Source of the DNA: Agrobacterium sp. a22-2
Lineage (GTDB): Bacteria > Pseudomonadota > Alphaproteobacteria > Rhizobiales > Rhizobiaceae
Direction of reading: 5' to 3'
DNA length: 64,000 bases
Assembly (NCBI RefSeq): GCF_012276985.1
Contig: NZ_JAAXMM010000004.1
Location: forward strand, 62,001 to 126,000
Each line of letters starts with the position of its first letter. The first letter of the stretch is position 1. The translations under genes were made by a program, and so were the position numbers. The notes beneath the pieces are model-generated. The model had not been told where the DNA came from. It worked only from the letters and a program-made list of their open reading frames with translations, and did no database searches. Below, one piece after another: positions 20,159 to 32,232 of the stretch.

Positions 20159-21922
20159 ATGACGATCAAGCTGCAAAAGCCAGATATCACCGAGCTCAAG
20201 CCTCGGATCACGGTGTTCGGGGTTGGTGGTGGTGGCGGCAATGCCGTCAACAACATGATCACGGCCGGCCTCCAGGGCGTCGACTTCGTCGTCGCCAATA
20301 CCGATGCCCAGGCCCTGACCATGACCAAGGCCGAACGGATCATCCAGCTCGGCGTCAACGTCACCGAAGGTCTCGGCGCCGGCTCGCAGCCGGAAGTCGG
20401 CAGGGCGGCGGCCGAAGAGTGCATCGATGAAATCATCGATCACCTCAACGGCACCCACATGTGCTTCGTCACCGCCGGTATGGGCGGCGGCACCGGCACG
20501 GGTGCAGCCCCCGTCGTTGCCCAGGCGGCCCGCAACAAGGGCATCCTGACGGTTGGCGTCGTCACCAAGCCGTTCCATTTCGAAGGCGCGCGCCGCATGC
20601 GTCTGGCGGAAGCCGGTATCGAGGAACTGCAGAAGTCCGTCGATACGCTGATCGTCATCCCGAACCAGAATCTCTTCCGCATTGCCAATGACAAGACGAC
20701 TTTCGCCGACGCCTTTGCCATGGCCGACCAGGTGCTCTACTCGGGCGTTGCCTGCATCACCGATCTGATGGTCAAGGAAGGTCTGATCAACCTCGACTTC
20801 GCGGACGTTCGCTCCGTGATGCGCGAGATGGGCCGCGCCATGATGGGCACCGGCGAGGCATCCGGTCCGGGCCGCGCCATGCAGGCGGCAGAGGCGGCCA
20901 TCGCCAACCCGCTGCTCGACGAAACCTCGATGAAGGGCGCGCAAGGGTTGCTGATCTCCATCACCGGCGGTCGCGACCTGACGCTGTTCGAAGTGGACGA
21001 AGCGGCAACCCGCATTCGCGAAGAAGTCGACCCGGATGCCAACATCATCCTCGGCGCCACCTTCGACGAAGCGCTGGAAGGCCTCATCCGCGTGTCGGTC
21101 GTCGCCACCGGTATCGATCGTGCCATGAATGCCCAGGCCAACAAGGCATTCGACGCTCGCCCGATCGCCAAGCCGATTGTCCGTCCCTCTGCGGCCGTTG
21201 CTCCGGCACCGGCCGCGATGCAGCCTGTCCAGCCGCAGGCACCCAAGGCCATCGATCCGATCGCCGAGACCATCCGCTCGGCCGAAGCCGAAATGGAACG
21301 CGAACTGGAGATCGCCATCGCCCGCCAGGCCACGCAGGCCCAGCCGGTCCAGCAGGCTCCGGTCGAAGACTTCCGTCCGCAGAGCAAGCTCTTTGCCGGC
21401 GCAACTCCGATGGAAGCCCAGCCGGCTCCGCGCATGGCTGTCGCTCCGGCTCCCCAGCCGGCTCCGGCACCTGCACCGGTCATGACCCGCCCGGCCGCTC
21501 CGGTCCAGTTGGCTCCGCTGCGTCAGGAGCCGGTTGCTCCGGTCGTTCGTCCGTCGGCCGACAATGTCCGCATGCCGAAGGTGGAAGACTTCCCGCCGGT
21601 CGTGCAGGCCGAGATGGACCACCGCACCCATGGTGCCGCTGCTGCTGCTTCGACGGAAGAGCGCGGCCCGATGGGCCTGCTGCGGCGAATCACCAATTCG
21701 CTCGGCCGGCACCAGGACGAAGAGGGCGTTGCCTCCGACATGACCGCTCCGCCGCCGGCTGCCGCCTCGCAGCAGCGCCGGGCCTTGTCGCCGGAAGCCA
21801 GCCTCTACGCACCGCGCCGCGGCCAGCTCGACGACCAGGGCCGTCAGGTTCCGCAGGCCCGCACCAGCCACGAAGACGATCAGCTTGAAATCCCGGCATT
21901 TCTGCGCCGCCAGTCGAACTGA
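20159..21922 (+). CDS. ftsZ: Cell division GTPase FtsZ
   Basis: Tubulin-like GTPase forming the Z ring. ATG at 20159, after AAAGAAGGAA, gives 587 residues starting [10 protein letters not shown]; an earlier in-frame ATG adds an unconserved leader. The tubulin signature GGGTGTG is at 109-115, and the globular domain ends near residue 320. A linker of about 250 residues rich in Pro, Ala and Gln follows, then the conserved C-terminal peptide [12 protein letters not shown] that binds FtsA. Long linkers are normal in rhizobial FtsZ. A terminator follows at 21948. Confidence 0.98.
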   Translation: MTIKLQKPDITELKPRITVFGVGGGGGNAVNNMITAGLQGVDFVVANTDAQALTMTKAERIIQLGVNVTEGLGAGSQPEVGRAAAEECIDEIIDHLNGTHMCFVTAGMGGGTGTGAAPVVAQAARNKGILTVGVVTKPFHFEGARRMRLAEAGIEELQKSVDTLIVIPNQNLFRIANDKTTFADAFAMADQVLYSGVACITDLMVKEGLINLDFADVRSVMREMGRAMMGTGEASGPGRAMQAAEAAIANPLLDETSMKGAQGLLISITGGRDLTLFEVDEAATRIREEVDPDANIILGATFDEALEGLIRVSVVATGIDRAMNAQANKAFDARPIAKPIVRPSAAVAPAPAAMQPVQPQAPKAIDPIAETIRSAEAEMERELEIAIARQATQAQPVQQAPVEDFRPQSKLFAGATPMEAQPAPRMAVAPAPQPAPAPAPVMTRPAAPVQLAPLRQEPVAPVVRPSADNVRMPKVEDFPPVVQAEMDHRTHGAAAAASTEERGPMGLLRRITNSLGRHQDEEGVASDMTAPPPAAASQQRRALSPEASLYAPRRGQLDDQGRQVPQARTSHEDDQLEIPAFLRRQSN

Positions 21923-21947
21923 TCGCTGTCTTTTCAACATTGATCGG

Positions 21948-21980
21948 CGCCCGGGCATCTGCTCGGGCGTCGCTGTTTTC
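21948..21980 (+). terminator. Intrinsic terminator after ftsZ
   Basis: A 9-bp stem (21948-21956 with 21961-21969, one G-T pair) around the loop ATCT, followed by TCGCTGTTTTC. It lies 25 bp after the ftsZ stop and separates ftsZ from lpxC. Confidence 0.75.
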
Positions 21981-22228
21981 AGGGCTCTGGTCCGGCGCCG
22001 AGATACCAAGCCTTTTCAATCACCTGCCTTCGTAACAATCGGAAAGAAACATTGATTTGGATTGTTCCGCGACCATCCGTATATCCCGGATAGGGCAAGG
22101 GAAAACCGGCAGCCGAATGTTTCGCGCAAACGGCCGGGTTGACATCTTGATGAATAAACGGCGAGAGCGCAGCCGCTCTATCTCGGGCGGCACTGGTTTT
22201 TGCTGACAGTGCGGAAGGCGACACATAT
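21981..22228. other. ftsZ-lpxC intergenic region
   Basis: About 250 bp without a gene. A TTGACA hexamer at 22139-22144 could be a -35 element for lpxC, but no matching -10 is convincing at standard spacing. Nothing else is recognised. Confidence 0.35.
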
Positions 22229-23185
22229 ATGGCAATCGGATTGCTCAGTTTTCAGACGACCATCGCGAGCCCCGTCACATTGACCGGGATTGGCGTGCAT
22301 TCCGGCGTGCCGGTGACGATGAGCTTCCTGCCGGCCGAAGCCGGTACGGGCGTCGTCTTCAATCGCCTGCATCCCGATGGCAGCGTCACTGAACTGAAGG
22401 CCGTGTCCTCGCAGGTCGGCAATACCGATCTCTGCACGGTTCTCGGCTTTTCGCCGGCCCATTCGATCGCCACCATCGAGCATGTCATGGCGGCCGTTTA
22501 TTCGCTCGGCCTCGACAACCTGATCATCGAAGTCGATGGCGCCGAGGCGCCGATCATGGATGGCAGCTCGGGCTATTTCATCGATGCGATCGAGCAGGTC
22601 GGCATCAAGATCCTTGGCGTGAAGCGCCGCTACATCCGGGTTACCAAGCCGGTGCGCATCGAATCGGGCGCATCCTGGGCCGAGTTCCGGCCCTATGACG
22701 GCACGCGCTTCGAAGTCGAGATCGATTTCGATTGCCCGCTGATCGGCCGCCAGGCCTGGAACGGCGACCTGACGGCGGCAAGCTTCAAGCAGGAGCTGTC
22801 GCGCGCCCGCACCTTCGGTTTCATGCGGGATGTCGAACGGCTGTGGGCCGCCGGCTTCGCGCTCGGCTCGTCGCTGGAAAATTCCGTCGTCATTTCCGAC
22901 GACAACAAGGTCATCAATATGGAAGGCCTGCGCTACGAGGACGAGTTCGCACGGCACAAGACGCTGGACGCCATCGGCGACCTGGCGCTGGCCGGCGCGC
23001 AGTTCATCGGCTGCTACCGCTCCTATCGCGGCGGTCACAAGCTGAATGCCAATGCCCTGAAGGCGCTGCTCAGCGACAACGGCGCCTATGAGGTCGTCGA
23101 AGCGCCGGCCGCAAGGGGGCCGCAGGCACGGGTCCGCGAATTCGTGGCCGTCAACGCACCGGGCTTTGCTCCCTGGTCGGCATGA
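22229..23185 (+). CDS. lpxC: UDP-3-O-acyl-N-acetylglucosamine deacetylase
   Basis: Zinc amidase catalysing the committed step of lipid A synthesis in the cytoplasm. It has 318 residues. The zinc ligands are recognisable in SIATIEHVMAAVYSLG (His85) and in RHKTLDAIGDLALAG (His and Asp), and GVGVHSG-like residues near the N-terminus (TGIGVHSGVPVTM) mark the family. It sits downstream of ftsZ as in E. coli, but with its own spacer and a strong terminator after it. Confidence 0.97.
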   Translation: MAIGLLSFQTTIASPVTLTGIGVHSGVPVTMSFLPAEAGTGVVFNRLHPDGSVTELKAVSSQVGNTDLCTVLGFSPAHSIATIEHVMAAVYSLGLDNLIIEVDGAEAPIMDGSSGYFIDAIEQVGIKILGVKRRYIRVTKPVRIESGASWAEFRPYDGTRFEVEIDFDCPLIGRQAWNGDLTAASFKQELSRARTFGFMRDVERLWAAGFALGSSLENSVVISDDNKVINMEGLRYEDEFARHKTLDAIGDLALAGAQFIGCYRSYRGGHKLNANALKALLSDNGAYEVVEAPAARGPQARVREFVAVNAPGFAPWSA

Positions 23186-23225
23186 GGCGACCGCCGTTCC
23201 GGCCGTTTGCGAAGGCAAGATAGAA

Positions 23226-23272
23226 GGCCGTGATCCCTATCCTTTCGAGGGCAGGGATCACGGCCTGATTTT
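23226..23272 (+). terminator. Strong intrinsic terminator after lpxC
   Basis: A perfect 13-bp stem GGCCGTGATCCCT/AGGGATCACGGCC (23226-23238 and 23253-23265) with a 14-nt loop, followed by TGATTTTTTC. It lies about 40 bp after the lpxC stop. Confidence 0.9.
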
Positions 23273-23465
23273 TTCACGCAATGAGCGTCTGCGGTTTGTC
23301 GGCGGCGTCGCGCCAAGTGACGCAAATAACTGAATTTACTTTCCGACGCGCCATAAAAATGCGTTAAATCGCCATCATTGCGTTGCTCTCACGTGGCTTT
23401 TATGGCTAGAAACGCCAGTCGGAAGCGATGGCTTTTCTAGCGACGCTGCAATCGGGATCTGTCGA

Positions 23466-24335
23466 ATGAGTGAAGTAGGGTCTGCAATGGTAATTAAAGC
23501 GGCGCGGATTTTGACCGTGTGTTTGTCGATCGCAGGCGCCGGTGCTCTGCTTTCGGCCTGCCAGACGGACCCGGATATCGACATCACCAAGCTTGCCGCG
23601 GAAACAGATCCGCCGGAAGTGCTCTACAATCAGGGTCTTGCCAACATCAAGGCCGGCAATATGTCGGAAGCCGGACGCAAGTTCGACGCCGTCGATGCGC
23701 AGCATCCGTTCTCGGAATGGTCGCGCAAGGCGCTGGTCATGAGCACTTTCGTCAAGTACCGGCTCGGCCGCTACACCGAAGCGACATCGACCGGCGGGCG
23801 CTATCTCAATCTCTATCCGAAGTCGTCTGACGCGGCCTATGTGCAGTATCTGGTCGGTCTGTCCAATTGGCGCCAGATCGCATCGGTCACCCAGGACCAG
23901 AAATATTCGCAGCGCACCATCGAGGCGATGCAGAAGGTCGTGACCGATTATCCCGAGTCGGAATATGTCGAGGACGCCCAGGCCAAGATCCGCTTTGCCC
24001 GCGACCAGCTGGCCGGCAAGGAAATGCAGGTCGGCCGCTACTATCTGGAGCGCAAGGAATATCTCGCCAGCATTTCGCGCTTCCGCGTCGTGGTCGAGCA
24101 ATATCCCAATACCAACCAGGTCGAAGAGGCTTTGGCGCGTCTGGTCGAAGCCTATTTCGCCATGGGCATCGTAACGGAAGCCCAGACGGCTGCGGCCGTT
24201 CTTGGTCACAACTATCCTGACAGCCAGTGGTATGCCGACAGCTACAAGCTGCTGAAGAGCGGCGGGGTCGAGCCACGGGAGAATTCCGGCTCCTGGATTG
24301 CGAGAGCGGGCAAGAAGCTTATTCTGGGATCCTGA
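23466..24335 (+). CDS. bamD: Outer membrane assembly lipoprotein BamD
   Basis: Essential lipoprotein of the BAM complex that folds beta-barrel proteins into the outer membrane. It has 289 residues, or 282 if translation starts at the internal ATG at 23487, which has a better AGTAGGG ribosome site and gives a more compact signal peptide. The signal sequence ends with the lipobox LLSAC. The mature part contains five TPR-like repeats, for example [21 protein letters not shown] and [17 protein letters not shown]. It is followed 32 bp later by recN, a common rhizobial pairing. Confidence 0.92.
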   Translation: MSEVGSAMVIKAARILTVCLSIAGAGALLSACQTDPDIDITKLAAETDPPEVLYNQGLANIKAGNMSEAGRKFDAVDAQHPFSEWSRKALVMSTFVKYRLGRYTEATSTGGRYLNLYPKSSDAAYVQYLVGLSNWRQIASVTQDQKYSQRTIEAMQKVVTDYPESEYVEDAQAKIRFARDQLAGKEMQVGRYYLERKEYLASISRFRVVVEQYPNTNQVEEALARLVEAYFAMGIVTEAQTAAAVLGHNYPDSQWYADSYKLLKSGGVEPRENSGSWIARAGKKLILGS

Positions 24336-24367
24336 TCCTAACCCATCTGCGTGAGATTTGAACGCCC

Positions 24368-26041
24368 ATGCTCGTCCAGCTTTCGATCCGCGATATCGTC
24401 CTGATCGAGCGGCTGGACCTTGCCTTCGAGGCGGGGTTGTCGGTGCTGACCGGCGAAACGGGCGCCGGCAAATCCATTCTTCTCGATAGCCTATCCTTGG
24501 CCCTTGGCGGGCGCGGCGATGGGTCGCTGGTCCGCCATGGAGAAGACAAGGGGCAGGTGACGGCGGTCTTCGACGTTCAGCCGGATCATGCGGCGCGACT
24601 GCTTTTGCGCGAAAACAGCATCGACGACGACGGCGACCTGATCTTCCGCCGCATGCAATCGGCCGACGGCCGCACCAAGGCCTATGTCAACGATCAGCCG
24701 GTCAGCGTGCAGTTGATGCGCCAGGCCGGCCAGATGCTGGTCGAGATCCACGGCCAGCACGACGACCGCGCGCTGGTCGACATCAATGCGCACCGGATCC
24801 TGCTAGACGCTTTCGGCGGCCTCACCGACGAGGCGACGACGGTCTCGCAGGCCTATCGTGCCTGGCGGGATGCCGAACGGGTGCTGAAGGTGCATCGCGC
24901 CAAGGTGGAGGCTGCTGCCCGCGAGGCGGATTATCTGAGGGCCTCCGTCGAGGAGTTGGAGGCCTTGGCACCGCGCGACGGCGAGGAGGACGAGCTTGCA
25001 GACCGCCGCGGGCAGATGCAGAAATCCGAACGCATCGCCGGCGATATTTCCGAAGCCTCGGAGTTCCTCAACGGCAATTCATCGCCCGTGCCGCTGATCG
25101 CCTCGCTGATGCGCCGGCTGGAGCGCAAGAGCCACGAGGCGCCGGGTCTGCTGGAGGAAACCGTTCAGCTGCTCGGCACGGCGCTCGACAGCCTGTCCAA
25201 CGCCCAGATGGAAGTGGAAACGGCGCTGCGGCGCACCGAGTTCGATCCGCGCGAGCTGGAGCGGGTCGAGGAGCGGCTGTTTGCGCTGAGGGCTGCCGGC
25301 CGCAAATACTCCGTTCCGGTGACCCAACTGCCGGCACTCGCTGAAAAGATGGTGGTGGATCTGGCGGATCTGGATGCCGGCGAGGAGCGGCTTGGCCATC
25401 TGGAAAAAGCCGTTTTGGAGACGAAGCTGGTTTTCGATCAGGTGGCGCGCGCGCTGTCCGACAAACGCCATCATGCCGCGGTCGCCCTTGCCGACGCGGT
25501 GATGGAAGAACTGCCGGCCCTGAAGCTGGAGCGGGCCCGGTTCATGGTCGAGGTCGGCACCGATGCTGATCAGCCGACGGCCGACGGCATCGACACGATC
25601 GAATTCCACGTCCAGACCAATCCGGGCACGCGGCCGGGACCGATCATGAAGGTGGCCTCAGGTGGCGAACTGTCGCGCTTCCTGCTGGCGCTGAAAGTGG
25701 CGCTGGCGGATCGCGGCTCGGCGCCGACCTTGGTGTTCGACGAAATCGACACGGGTGTCGGTGGCGCCGTGGCCGATGCGATCGGCCAGCGGCTGAAGAA
25801 GCTGTCGCGCCGCGTCCAGGTCCTGTCGGTCACCCATGCGCCGCAGGTCGCCGCCCGCGCCGAAACCCATCTGCTGATTTCCAAAGGCCCGGCGGGCGAA
25901 GCCGGCGACAAGATCGCCACGCGCGTCGCCACGATGCAGCCGGAGCATCGCACCGAAGAGATCGCCCGCATGCTGGCCGGTGCTTCGGTGACCGACGAGG
26001 CGCGGGCGGCCGCCGCAAAGCTGTTGGCCGGCGACCACTGA
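24368..26041 (+). CDS. recN: DNA repair protein RecN
   Basis: SMC-like ATPase used in double-strand-break repair. It has 557 residues, with the N-terminal Walker A GETGAGKS (29-36), a long coiled coil through the middle (about 150-370), and the C-terminal ABC signature VASGGELSRFLLALK with Walker B PTLVFDEIDTGVGG. ATG at 24368 gives the conserved start MLVQLSIRDIVLIERLDL. Transcribed with bamD. Confidence 0.96.
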   Translation: MLVQLSIRDIVLIERLDLAFEAGLSVLTGETGAGKSILLDSLSLALGGRGDGSLVRHGEDKGQVTAVFDVQPDHAARLLLRENSIDDDGDLIFRRMQSADGRTKAYVNDQPVSVQLMRQAGQMLVEIHGQHDDRALVDINAHRILLDAFGGLTDEATTVSQAYRAWRDAERVLKVHRAKVEAAAREADYLRASVEELEALAPRDGEEDELADRRGQMQKSERIAGDISEASEFLNGNSSPVPLIASLMRRLERKSHEAPGLLEETVQLLGTALDSLSNAQMEVETALRRTEFDPRELERVEERLFALRAAGRKYSVPVTQLPALAEKMVVDLADLDAGEERLGHLEKAVLETKLVFDQVARALSDKRHHAAVALADAVMEELPALKLERARFMVEVGTDADQPTADGIDTIEFHVQTNPGTRPGPIMKVASGGELSRFLLALKVALADRGSAPTLVFDEIDTGVGGAVADAIGQRLKKLSRRVQVLSVTHAPQVAARAETHLLISKGPAGEAGDKIATRVATMQPEHRTEEIARMLAGASVTDEARAAAAKLLAGDH

Positions 26042-26215
26042 GCGGTCGAGGTCGCATCAGGATCTGCTCACTGCGCAATGCTTGATCGATTTGGGGGCCA
26101 GCTATGGAACAATTTTGGGGAGTTGAGCGTCTATCGACGGTCGGACAATGCTCTGCGGCCGTTGCGCCCGCAGGCTGTGCTTTCGGCCATGCCGATCCTC
26201 TTTCCCCGGTGACCG

Positions 26216-27664
26216 ATGTTTGAGGTCTTCACGACATACTGGCCGCATATCCTGGCGGTCATTTCCGCCGTCATGGGCACGGTGGCTGCGGTGCATGCGG
26301 CAATGACCAAGCGCGACGTGCGCTCGGCCGTCGGCTGGGTCGGCGTCATCATCCTCTCGCCGATCCTTGGCGCGCTGATCTATGCCATGGTGGGCATCAA
26401 CCGCATCCGCCGTGCTTCGATCATGGCGCGCCGGGCGCTGCGTCTCGGTCCGCTGCAGGATGTGCTGTCGCAATATGCCGTGGAGCCTGGCGATGTCGGA
26501 CGGCGGTTCGGCGGACGAATGGAGTCCCTGCGCACGCTCGGCGATCGGGTGGCCAAGCATGCGCTGACATCGGGAAATGTCGTGGTGCCGCTGGCGACCG
26601 GGGACGAGGCCTATGATACCATGTGCCGGGACATCGATGCAGCCGAGCGCAGCATTATCCTGGAGACCTATATCTTCGACCGCGATGCGGTCGGCCTGCG
26701 GGTCGCCGATTGCCTGATCGCCGCCCGAGCCCGCGGCGTGGAGGTGCGCGTGCTGATCGACGCGGTCGGGGCACGATACAGCGTGCCCAGCATCCTGGGC
26801 TATCTCCAGGACGGCGGCGTGGCGGTCAAAGCCTTCAACGGCAAGGTCATCATGGGGCTGCGGCTGCCTTATGCCAATCTGCGCACGCATCGCAAGATCA
26901 TCGTGGTGGACGGCCAGACGGCGTTCATCGGCGGCATGAACATTCGCGCCGCCTTCAGCGGCACCGATGCGGCGCGCGATACCCATTTCCGCCTGACCGG
27001 TCCTGCCGTGTCGGATCTGTTTTCGGTGGCGGCCGACGACTGGCATTTCGAAACCGGCGAGATCCTGAAGGGCGAAGCCTGGCACATCTTGGTGGACGAG
27101 GCGGTGCCCGGCGAACCGCCGCTGGTACGCACGGTAGTGTCCGGCCCGGACACCAATCTGGAAACCAACCACAAGATGCTGCTCGGGGCATTTTCCGTGG
27201 CCGAGCGGTCGATCCGCATCATGTCGCCGTATTTCCTGCCGGACAACGTGTTCCTCAGCGCGCTTTCAACGGCGGCCCGCCGTGGCGTCGCGGTCGATAT
27301 CGTGGTGCCGGAGAAGAACAACCAAGCGATCGTCAACCACGCCATGAACGTGCAGTTCGAGCAGATCGTCAAGGACGGTTGCCGGATCTGGCGGGCGCCC
27401 GGCACCTTCGACCATTCCAAGCTGTTGGCGGTGGATGGACAATGGGCCTTTGTCGGATCGTCCAATCTCGATTCCCGCTCGATGCGGCTCAATTTCGAGG
27501 TGGATGTCGAGGTGTTCGATACAGCCTTTGCCGCGTTCGTCGACCAGCGGGTCGCGGCGGGAATCGAGACCGGCGAGCCGGTGACGCTGGAGCGCCTGCA
27601 GGCGCGGCCCTTCGTGCTGCGCCTGTTCGAGCGGGTCCTGTGGCTCGCTTCGCCCTATCTGTAA
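26216..27664 (+). CDS. cls: Cardiolipin synthase (phospholipase D family)
   Basis: Inner-membrane enzyme making cardiolipin from phosphatidylglycerol. It has 482 residues: two N-terminal membrane segments (about 8-25 and 37-60), then two PLD domains. Both HxK(x4)D motifs are present, THRKIIVVDGQTAFIGGMN and FDHSKLLAVDGQWAFVGSSN. Rhizobia often have several PLD enzymes; the twin N-terminal membrane anchor favours a ClsA-type synthase. The Shine-Dalgarno is weak. An EEP-family gene follows after 54 bp. Confidence 0.9.
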   Translation: MFEVFTTYWPHILAVISAVMGTVAAVHAAMTKRDVRSAVGWVGVIILSPILGALIYAMVGINRIRRASIMARRALRLGPLQDVLSQYAVEPGDVGRRFGGRMESLRTLGDRVAKHALTSGNVVVPLATGDEAYDTMCRDIDAAERSIILETYIFDRDAVGLRVADCLIAARARGVEVRVLIDAVGARYSVPSILGYLQDGGVAVKAFNGKVIMGLRLPYANLRTHRKIIVVDGQTAFIGGMNIRAAFSGTDAARDTHFRLTGPAVSDLFSVAADDWHFETGEILKGEAWHILVDEAVPGEPPLVRTVVSGPDTNLETNHKMLLGAFSVAERSIRIMSPYFLPDNVFLSALSTAARRGVAVDIVVPEKNNQAIVNHAMNVQFEQIVKDGCRIWRAPGTFDHSKLLAVDGQWAFVGSSNLDSRSMRLNFEVDVEVFDTAFAAFVDQRVAAGIETGEPVTLERLQARPFVLRLFERVLWLASPYL

Positions 27665-27718
27665 CCGGTGAACTTGAAACTGCCTGTGGAAAACGACAAG
27701 ATGGAACGGTCGGCCTGA

Positions 27719-28531
27719 ATGAAGAAGCCCCATCCCACGCTCGCCACCCAGATGATGGCCTCGATCCGCAGCCGCGGCGAACGGCCGCTGGTGTCGGTGC
27801 GGGATGAGAGTGACGGCGGGCTGCTGGTTGCCTCCTACAATGTGCACAAATGCGTTGGCACGGATGGCAGGTTTGATCCCGAACGCATCATCCATGTCAT
27901 CCGGGAGATCGGCCCTGACGTGATCGCGTTGCAGGAGGCCGACAAGCGGTTCGGCGAGCGCATGGGCTTGCTCGACCTGCCGCGCCTGCACCTGGAAACC
28001 GGGCTGACGCGGGTGCCGGTGCTGAGCCAGCCGAAATCCCATGGATGGCGGGGCAATGTGCTCTTGTTCAAGGAGGGCGTGGTGCGCGACGTGCACCAGG
28101 TCGTGCTGCCGGGGCTCGAGCCGCGCGGCGCGCTGGTGGCGGAAATCGACATGAAGGGCGGCGCGGAACTCAGGGTCATCGCCGCCCATCTGGGGCTTCT
28201 GCGCTGGGCGCGGCGCCAGCAGGCCGACATGATCCTCGAGCTGATGCGGGCCCGGGCCGATTGCCCGACCATTCTGATGGGGGATTTCAACGAATGGCGA
28301 CTGGGGCAGGGCTCGTCGCTGAGCCGCCTGGAGCCGATGTTCGGGCCCTTGCCGCCGGCGCTTCCCAGTTTTCCGGCTCGCCTGCCAGTTCTGTCGCTCG
28401 ACCGTATCATGGCCAATCAGGCAGGCCTCATCACCGATATCTCGGTGCATGATACGCCGCTGGCGCGCACGGCGTCGGACCATCTGCCGATCAAGGCAAA
28501 AATCAACCTGTCGCTCGGCAAACTTGCCTGA
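27719..28531 (+). CDS. Endonuclease/exonuclease/phosphatase family protein
   Basis: A 270-residue metal-dependent phosphoesterase of the DNase I-like EEP fold. Visible family motifs are VASYNVHKCVG near the N-terminus, DVIALQEADKRFGER (catalytic Glu), LMGDFNEWRLG (Asp-Asn pair) and the C-terminal ASDHLPIKA (catalytic Asp-His). No signal peptide is evident. It lies directly behind cls, and similar pairs occur in other alphaproteobacteria, so a lipid or sugar-phosphate substrate is as plausible as nucleic acid; the substrate is unknown. Confidence 0.82.
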   Translation: MKKPHPTLATQMMASIRSRGERPLVSVRDESDGGLLVASYNVHKCVGTDGRFDPERIIHVIREIGPDVIALQEADKRFGERMGLLDLPRLHLETGLTRVPVLSQPKSHGWRGNVLLFKEGVVRDVHQVVLPGLEPRGALVAEIDMKGGAELRVIAAHLGLLRWARRQQADMILELMRARADCPTILMGDFNEWRLGQGSSLSRLEPMFGPLPPALPSFPARLPVLSLDRIMANQAGLITDISVHDTPLARTASDHLPIKAKINLSLGKLA

Positions 28532-28575
28532 GGGTTTTGCGCAAGTGGTCTTCTCATTGCGCAGATTTCGGCTAA

Positions 28576-30765
<2,190 letters not shown>

Positions 30766-30783
30766 GCGCGACGGCAATCCACG

Positions 30784-31194
30784 TCACGGATCGGTAAAAC
30801 CGACGGGGCGGATGGTGATCTGTTTGCCCGTCGGGTCGGTCTGAAACATCAGAGCGCCGCCGGCCTTGGATTGCGAGGGTACATAGTCGAAGGTCACTTC
30901 GGCCTCTTCGACGACCTCACCATTGTCGGTGATTTCGCCATGCAGCACGACGGCCGCCGCGGTGGCGGTCGAACCGTTTTTAACTTCGAAGGTGACGCGA
31001 TGGCCGGAGGGGCCGCTTTCGGTGCCAATCAGCGTCACGGACAGAGCCGGTGGCTCGTCGGTGCGCGTGACGGCCTCGTAGCCGACCCAGCCGATGATGC
31101 CGAGGACCAGCACCAGCGATAGCATGCCGGCGACCCACTCGATCCAGTGGGGCTGGTCATGTTCGGTGTGGCGGCCGCTTCTGCTGGTTGTCAT
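30784..31194 (-). CDS. TIGR02588 family membrane-anchored protein
   Basis: A 136-residue protein with one N-terminal membrane segment (about 17-42, beginning IEWVAGMLSLVLVLGIIG) and an external part of about 90 residues predicted to be beta-rich (VTLIGTESGPSGHRVTFEVKN). It resembles the uncharacterised TIGR02588 family, normally found beside a TIGR02587 membrane protein, as here: its ATG is 10 bp behind that gene. No catalytic motif is seen. The fold of the soluble part may be Ig-like, judging only from the alternating hydrophobic pattern. The function of the pair is unknown. Confidence 0.75.
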   Translation of the reverse strand: MTTSRSGRHTEHDQPHWIEWVAGMLSLVLVLGIIGWVGYEAVTRTDEPPALSVTLIGTESGPSGHRVTFEVKNGSTATAAAVVLHGEITDNGEVVEEAEVTFDYVPSQSKAGGALMFQTDPTGKQITIRPVGFTDP

Positions 31195-31204
31195 GGTCGT
31201 CCCC

Positions 31205-32068
31205 TTACAGGATCAGGCGGGCGGCGGCCGCACCCAGGGCGGCGGGAAAGCCGAGCACGATCATCGATATGATGATCTCCACCGAGGCCGTGTCGTTGAT
31301 GCGCTCGAAGGTCCACAGCGCGTAGAGACTGATGGCGAGTGCTATGGCATAGCCGGGCAGGGTGAAGCGTATGAAGGCATGCCACCAGGGCGTTTCCGGC
31401 GACAGCTCATGGCCACCTTCGAACGATACCGCATAGACAAAGCCATGCATCAGGCCGATCGACAGGGCGAGGATGGCCAGCGCATGCCAGGGCGTCATCT
31501 TGTAGGCCAGCACGATCATCTCTTCGGTCGGGGCGACATTCAACGACAGGAACAGGGCACCGGCCGCCATTAGGAACAGTTCGCCGCCATAGCTGGTCTG
31601 CCGCTCCTGCTCGGGCTCGTCGTCCTCGTCGTCGTCGACATTGCCGGCCAGCTGGCTGCGGCCGAGCATGGCGCCGATACTGGCCGGAACGGACTGGATG
31701 GCGATCTTGCCGATCCATTCGCCGAGCGGCATATCGCCTTTCAGGAGACCAAAAGCGGTGAGGATCACGGCGCTTGCCAGAACGCCGATGCCATAGGCAA
31801 CGGTGGCATCGCGGATCGCTTCGCGCCAGGTCAGCGTCTTTTCAAAGCCGATGCGATGGGACAGCACGATCAACAGGGGGATGTTCAGCAACATCAGCAG
31901 CAGCAGACGTTCGCGGCTGATGTAGAAGCCGAGATACCACATTTCCATGGTCATCAGCATGGGCAGGGCAAAGAGCAGTGCGCCCGCCAGTCCGCGCGCC
32001 AGCCCCATCACAAAGCGATTGCGTTTGAGGCGACGCGCGTCCTGCCTGGCTTCGACCGCTGAATTCAT
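31205..32068 (-). CDS. TIGR02587 family integral membrane protein (DUF2391)
   Basis: About 287 residues with seven or eight membrane segments and a conspicuous acidic cytoplasmic or periplasmic loop (VDDDEDDEPEQE). A segment NVAPTEEMIVLAYKM lies between hydrophobic helices and carries charged residues in a membrane context. It is immediately upstream of, and probably co-transcribed with, the TIGR02588 gene. I use ATG at 32068 (MNSAVEARQDARR), with GGGGAG 14 bp upstream; an extended in-frame start at 32113 is possible. Function unknown; transport or a membrane sensor are guesses only. Confidence 0.72.
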   Translation of the reverse strand: MNSAVEARQDARRLKRNRFVMGLARGLAGALLFALPMLMTMEMWYLGFYISRERLLLLMLLNIPLLIVLSHRIGFEKTLTWREAIRDATVAYGIGVLASAVILTAFGLLKGDMPLGEWIGKIAIQSVPASIGAMLGRSQLAGNVDDDEDDEPEQERQTSYGGELFLMAAGALFLSLNVAPTEEMIVLAYKMTPWHALAILALSIGLMHGFVYAVSFEGGHELSPETPWWHAFIRFTLPGYAIALAISLYALWTFERINDTASVEIIISMIVLGFPAALGAAAARLIL

Positions 32069-32232
32069 GACTGTTGCCCGCTGCTCCCCGATGTGGCGAG
32101 GTAATGCGGACAAGGGCGGAATGTTCCCAAGGAAAGGGGCGGCTCAGGATCCTGGGGCTGACCAAGATACGGAAAGGTTCAGTCTCCGGCACCCCGTGCG
32201 ACATTGACATTTTGCCAATCTCGCGAACATCC

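Noticed and set aside
18458..22009. A 1183-codon open frame on the minus strand opposite ftsQ, ftsA and ftsZ
   Set aside because: Its residues are the Arg/Ala/His-rich type produced by antisense reading of GC-rich genes, and it covers three certain genes.
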